Origin: JALCSJ01 sp036788835
Lineage (GTDB): Bacteria > Bacillota > Negativicutes > Acidaminococcales > Acidaminococcaceae
Direction of reading: 5' to 3'
Assembly (NCBI GenBank): GCA_036788835.1
Contig: DAIQMR010000008.1
Span: 1 to 64,000, forward strand
Length of the DNA: 64,000 nucleotides
Shown piece after piece: positions 62,699-64,000 of the stretch (its first letter is position 1; every line of letters begins with the position of its first letter). The notes beneath the pieces are model-generated. The model ran no database searches, was not told where the DNA came from, and was given only the letters and a program-made list of their open reading frames with translations. A program made the position numbers and the translations under genes.

Positions 62699-63853
62699 TT
62701 AAAATAATTTGTCTAGAATTTCCCCGGCATGGATTCGTGTTTCCCTATCTGCCTGAGCAATATCATCAACTGTAGGAGTTGCCACAGAGCTGGCACTTTG
62801 CAAAACTTCCTCGATTAATTGGGCAATACCCAGGAACTTAATCCTCCCCTGTAAAAAGCTTGCCACTGCCACCTCATTGGCAGCGTTGAAAACACAGGGC
62901 ATGGTTCCACCTGCCTTGCCGCAGTCTACGGCCAGCCTCAGGGCCCGGAAAATCTTGGTATCCGGTTCCGCAAAAGTAAGCTGAGATATCTTCACCAAGT
63001 CTAGCTGACCATATTTCACATCCCATCTGTCCGGAAAACTTAAGGCATATTGAATGGGAAGTCTCATGTCCGGAACTCCCAGCTGGGCAATAACGGCCCC
63101 ATCCTTATATTCAACCAAAGAATGTACTATGCTTTGGGGATGAATAAGCGGGGTGATTTTATCATAGTCCATAGCAAACAACCAATGGGCTTCCATGATT
63201 TCCAAACCTTTGTTAGCCAGAGTAGCAGAATCCACTGTTACCTTTTTCCCCATAGTCCAATTAGGATGATGGAGGCACTGCTCCACTGTAACATTTTCCA
63301 ATTCTTTTAATGTCTTATTGCGAAAGGCTCCGCCGGAAGCTGTAATGAGCAATCTGGCTACCTCACCGTGTTTGCTTCCTTGCAAAGATTGGAAAATAGC
63401 ACTGTGCTCACTATCTACGGGAGTCAGCTGCACGCCTTTTGCTTTAATGGCATTCATAACTATACTGCCGGCCGCCACTAAAGTTTCTTTATTGGCTAAA
63501 GCAATATTCTTCCCTGCTTCAATAGCAGCCAACGTGGGTTTGAGGCCTGCATAACCAACCATTGCTCCCAGAACAGTATCTGCTTGGGAACAGGTAGCCA
63601 CTGCTTTAAGGCCCTCCGGGCCGGCCAATATTTTGGTAGGTCCCTGATATATTTTTTCCAGTTCCAGGGCAGCTTGTTCATCGGCCAATGCGGCTAAAGC
63701 CGGCTGAAACTGTTGTATTTGTTTTAATAAAAGCTCAACATTTCTGCGGGCAGCCAAAGCAACTATTTTCAGTTTATCGGGATTGGCAGCCACAACTTCC
63801 AGTGTCTGCGTGCCGATAGAACCCGTGGAACCAAGTATAGCGATATGTTTCAT
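62699..63853 (-). CDS. dxr: 1-deoxy-D-xylulose-5-phosphate reductoisomerase
   Basis: 384 residues. NADPH motif ILGSTGSIGTQTLEVV, LANKETLVAAG, PVDSEHSAIFQ and NHPNWTMGKK-type HHPNWTMGKKVTVDSATLANKG are diagnostic. Second MEP-pathway step. Follows cdsA, precedes rseP. Confidence 0.97.
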   Translation of the reverse strand: MKHIAILGSTGSIGTQTLEVVAANPDKLKIVALAARRNVELLLKQIQQFQPALAALADEQAALELEKIYQGPTKILAGPEGLKAVATCSQADTVLGAMVGYAGLKPTLAAIEAGKNIALANKETLVAAGSIVMNAIKAKGVQLTPVDSEHSAIFQSLQGSKHGEVARLLITASGGAFRNKTLKELENVTVEQCLHHPNWTMGKKVTVDSATLANKGLEIMEAHWLFAMDYDKITPLIHPQSIVHSLVEYKDGAVIAQLGVPDMRLPIQYALSFPDRWDVKYGQLDLVKISQLTFAEPDTKIFRALRLAVDCGKAGGTMPCVFNAANEVAVASFLQGRIKFLGIAQLIEEVLQSASSVATPTVDDIAQADRETRIHAGEILDKLF

Positions 63854-63878
63854 AGAGCTTTGCTTCCTTCCTAACTAT

Positions 63879-64000
63879 TTAAATTAAAAACCATTTGATA
63901 AAATAATAAGCCATGGGTACAGCAAAAAGCATACTGTCGCACCTGTCTAAAACACCACCATGTCCCGGGAAAAAGCTTCCGGAATCTTTAATATTACAAC
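63879..64000 (-). CDS. cdsA: Phosphatidate cytidylyltransferase, C-terminal end (partial)
   Basis: Only the last 40 codons are in the window. NIKDSGSFFPGHGGVLDRCD is the CdsA signature, followed by a final membrane helix and TAA at 63879. It makes CDP-diacylglycerol for phospholipid synthesis. The gene continues past the right edge. Confidence 0.93.
   Translation of the reverse strand, partial: CNIKDSGSFFPGHGGVLDRCDSMLFAVPMAYYFIKWFLI

Overview
The window looks like the chromosome of a low-GC, outer-membrane-bearing Firmicute (Negativicutes), most likely Acidaminococcaceae close to Phascolarctobacterium or Acidaminococcus. The pointers are a two-partner-secretion filamentous haemagglutinin next to Gram-positive style genes (PolC, Asp23/AmaP, SpoVS, T-box, YlxR/YlxQ), an (R)-2-hydroxyglutarate dehydrogenase very like the Acidaminococcus enzyme as I remember it, two TAXI-TRAP uptake systems and a carboxynorspermidine pathway. 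The taxon is inferred from gene content, not from a database search.

Layout. 1-1.4 kb: N-terminal part of a haemagglutinin running off the left edge. 1.5-2.0 kb: a small-peptide/antisense-RNA-like unit with a second copy at 37.5-37.7 kb. 2.0-5.5 kb: TAXI-TRAP operon 1 (binding lipoprotein, DUF1850, fused permease). 5.7-7.5 kb: hydroxyglutarate dehydrogenase and an L,D-transpeptidase. 7.5-18.8 kb: the common eno-secG-esterase-rnr-smpB block, split by a pyrophosphatase gene (hppA) and by a divergent TAXI-TRAP operon 2. 18.8-23.4 kb: glycolysis (gap, a fused pgk-tpi, gpmI, eno). 23.5-35.4 kb: a long minus-strand run with spoVS, nudix, recN, argR, nadK, tlyA, dxs, ispA, xseB, xseA, a TsaD paralogue, nusB and the asp23-amaP envelope-stress genes. 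35.6-37.3 kb: mscL and tyrS on the plus strand. 37.7-41.3 kb: infC-rpmI-rplT with an L20-type leader, then thrS with a T-box. 41.4-44.3 kb: carboxynorspermidine operon. 44.3-53.1 kb: rpsO, ribF, truB, nrnA, rbfA, infB, ylxQ, ylxR, nusA, rimP. 53.1-54.6 kb: a fic gene joined to a restriction-subunit remnant. 54.7-64 kb: polC, mgtC, proS, ispG, rseP, dxr, cdsA.

The genes are mostly core information processing, central carbon metabolism and isoprenoid synthesis (dxs, ispA, ispG and dxr are all here). The accessory material is small and sits at the joints of conserved operons: TRAP operon 2 between eno and secG, fic/hsdR' between polC and rimP, an IS200/IS605-like end after the esterase, and a dispersed 31-nt inverted repeat at several junctions.

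The observations I rate highest are: a PolC that lacks its inserted proofreading exonuclease domain; the duplicated peptide/antisense unit with compensatory changes in its hairpin; a RimP that stops before its C-terminal domain; the fic-hsdR' junction; and the dispersed repeat family. One assembly gap (100 N at 50494-50593) lies inside the 48-bp tandem repeats of infB.
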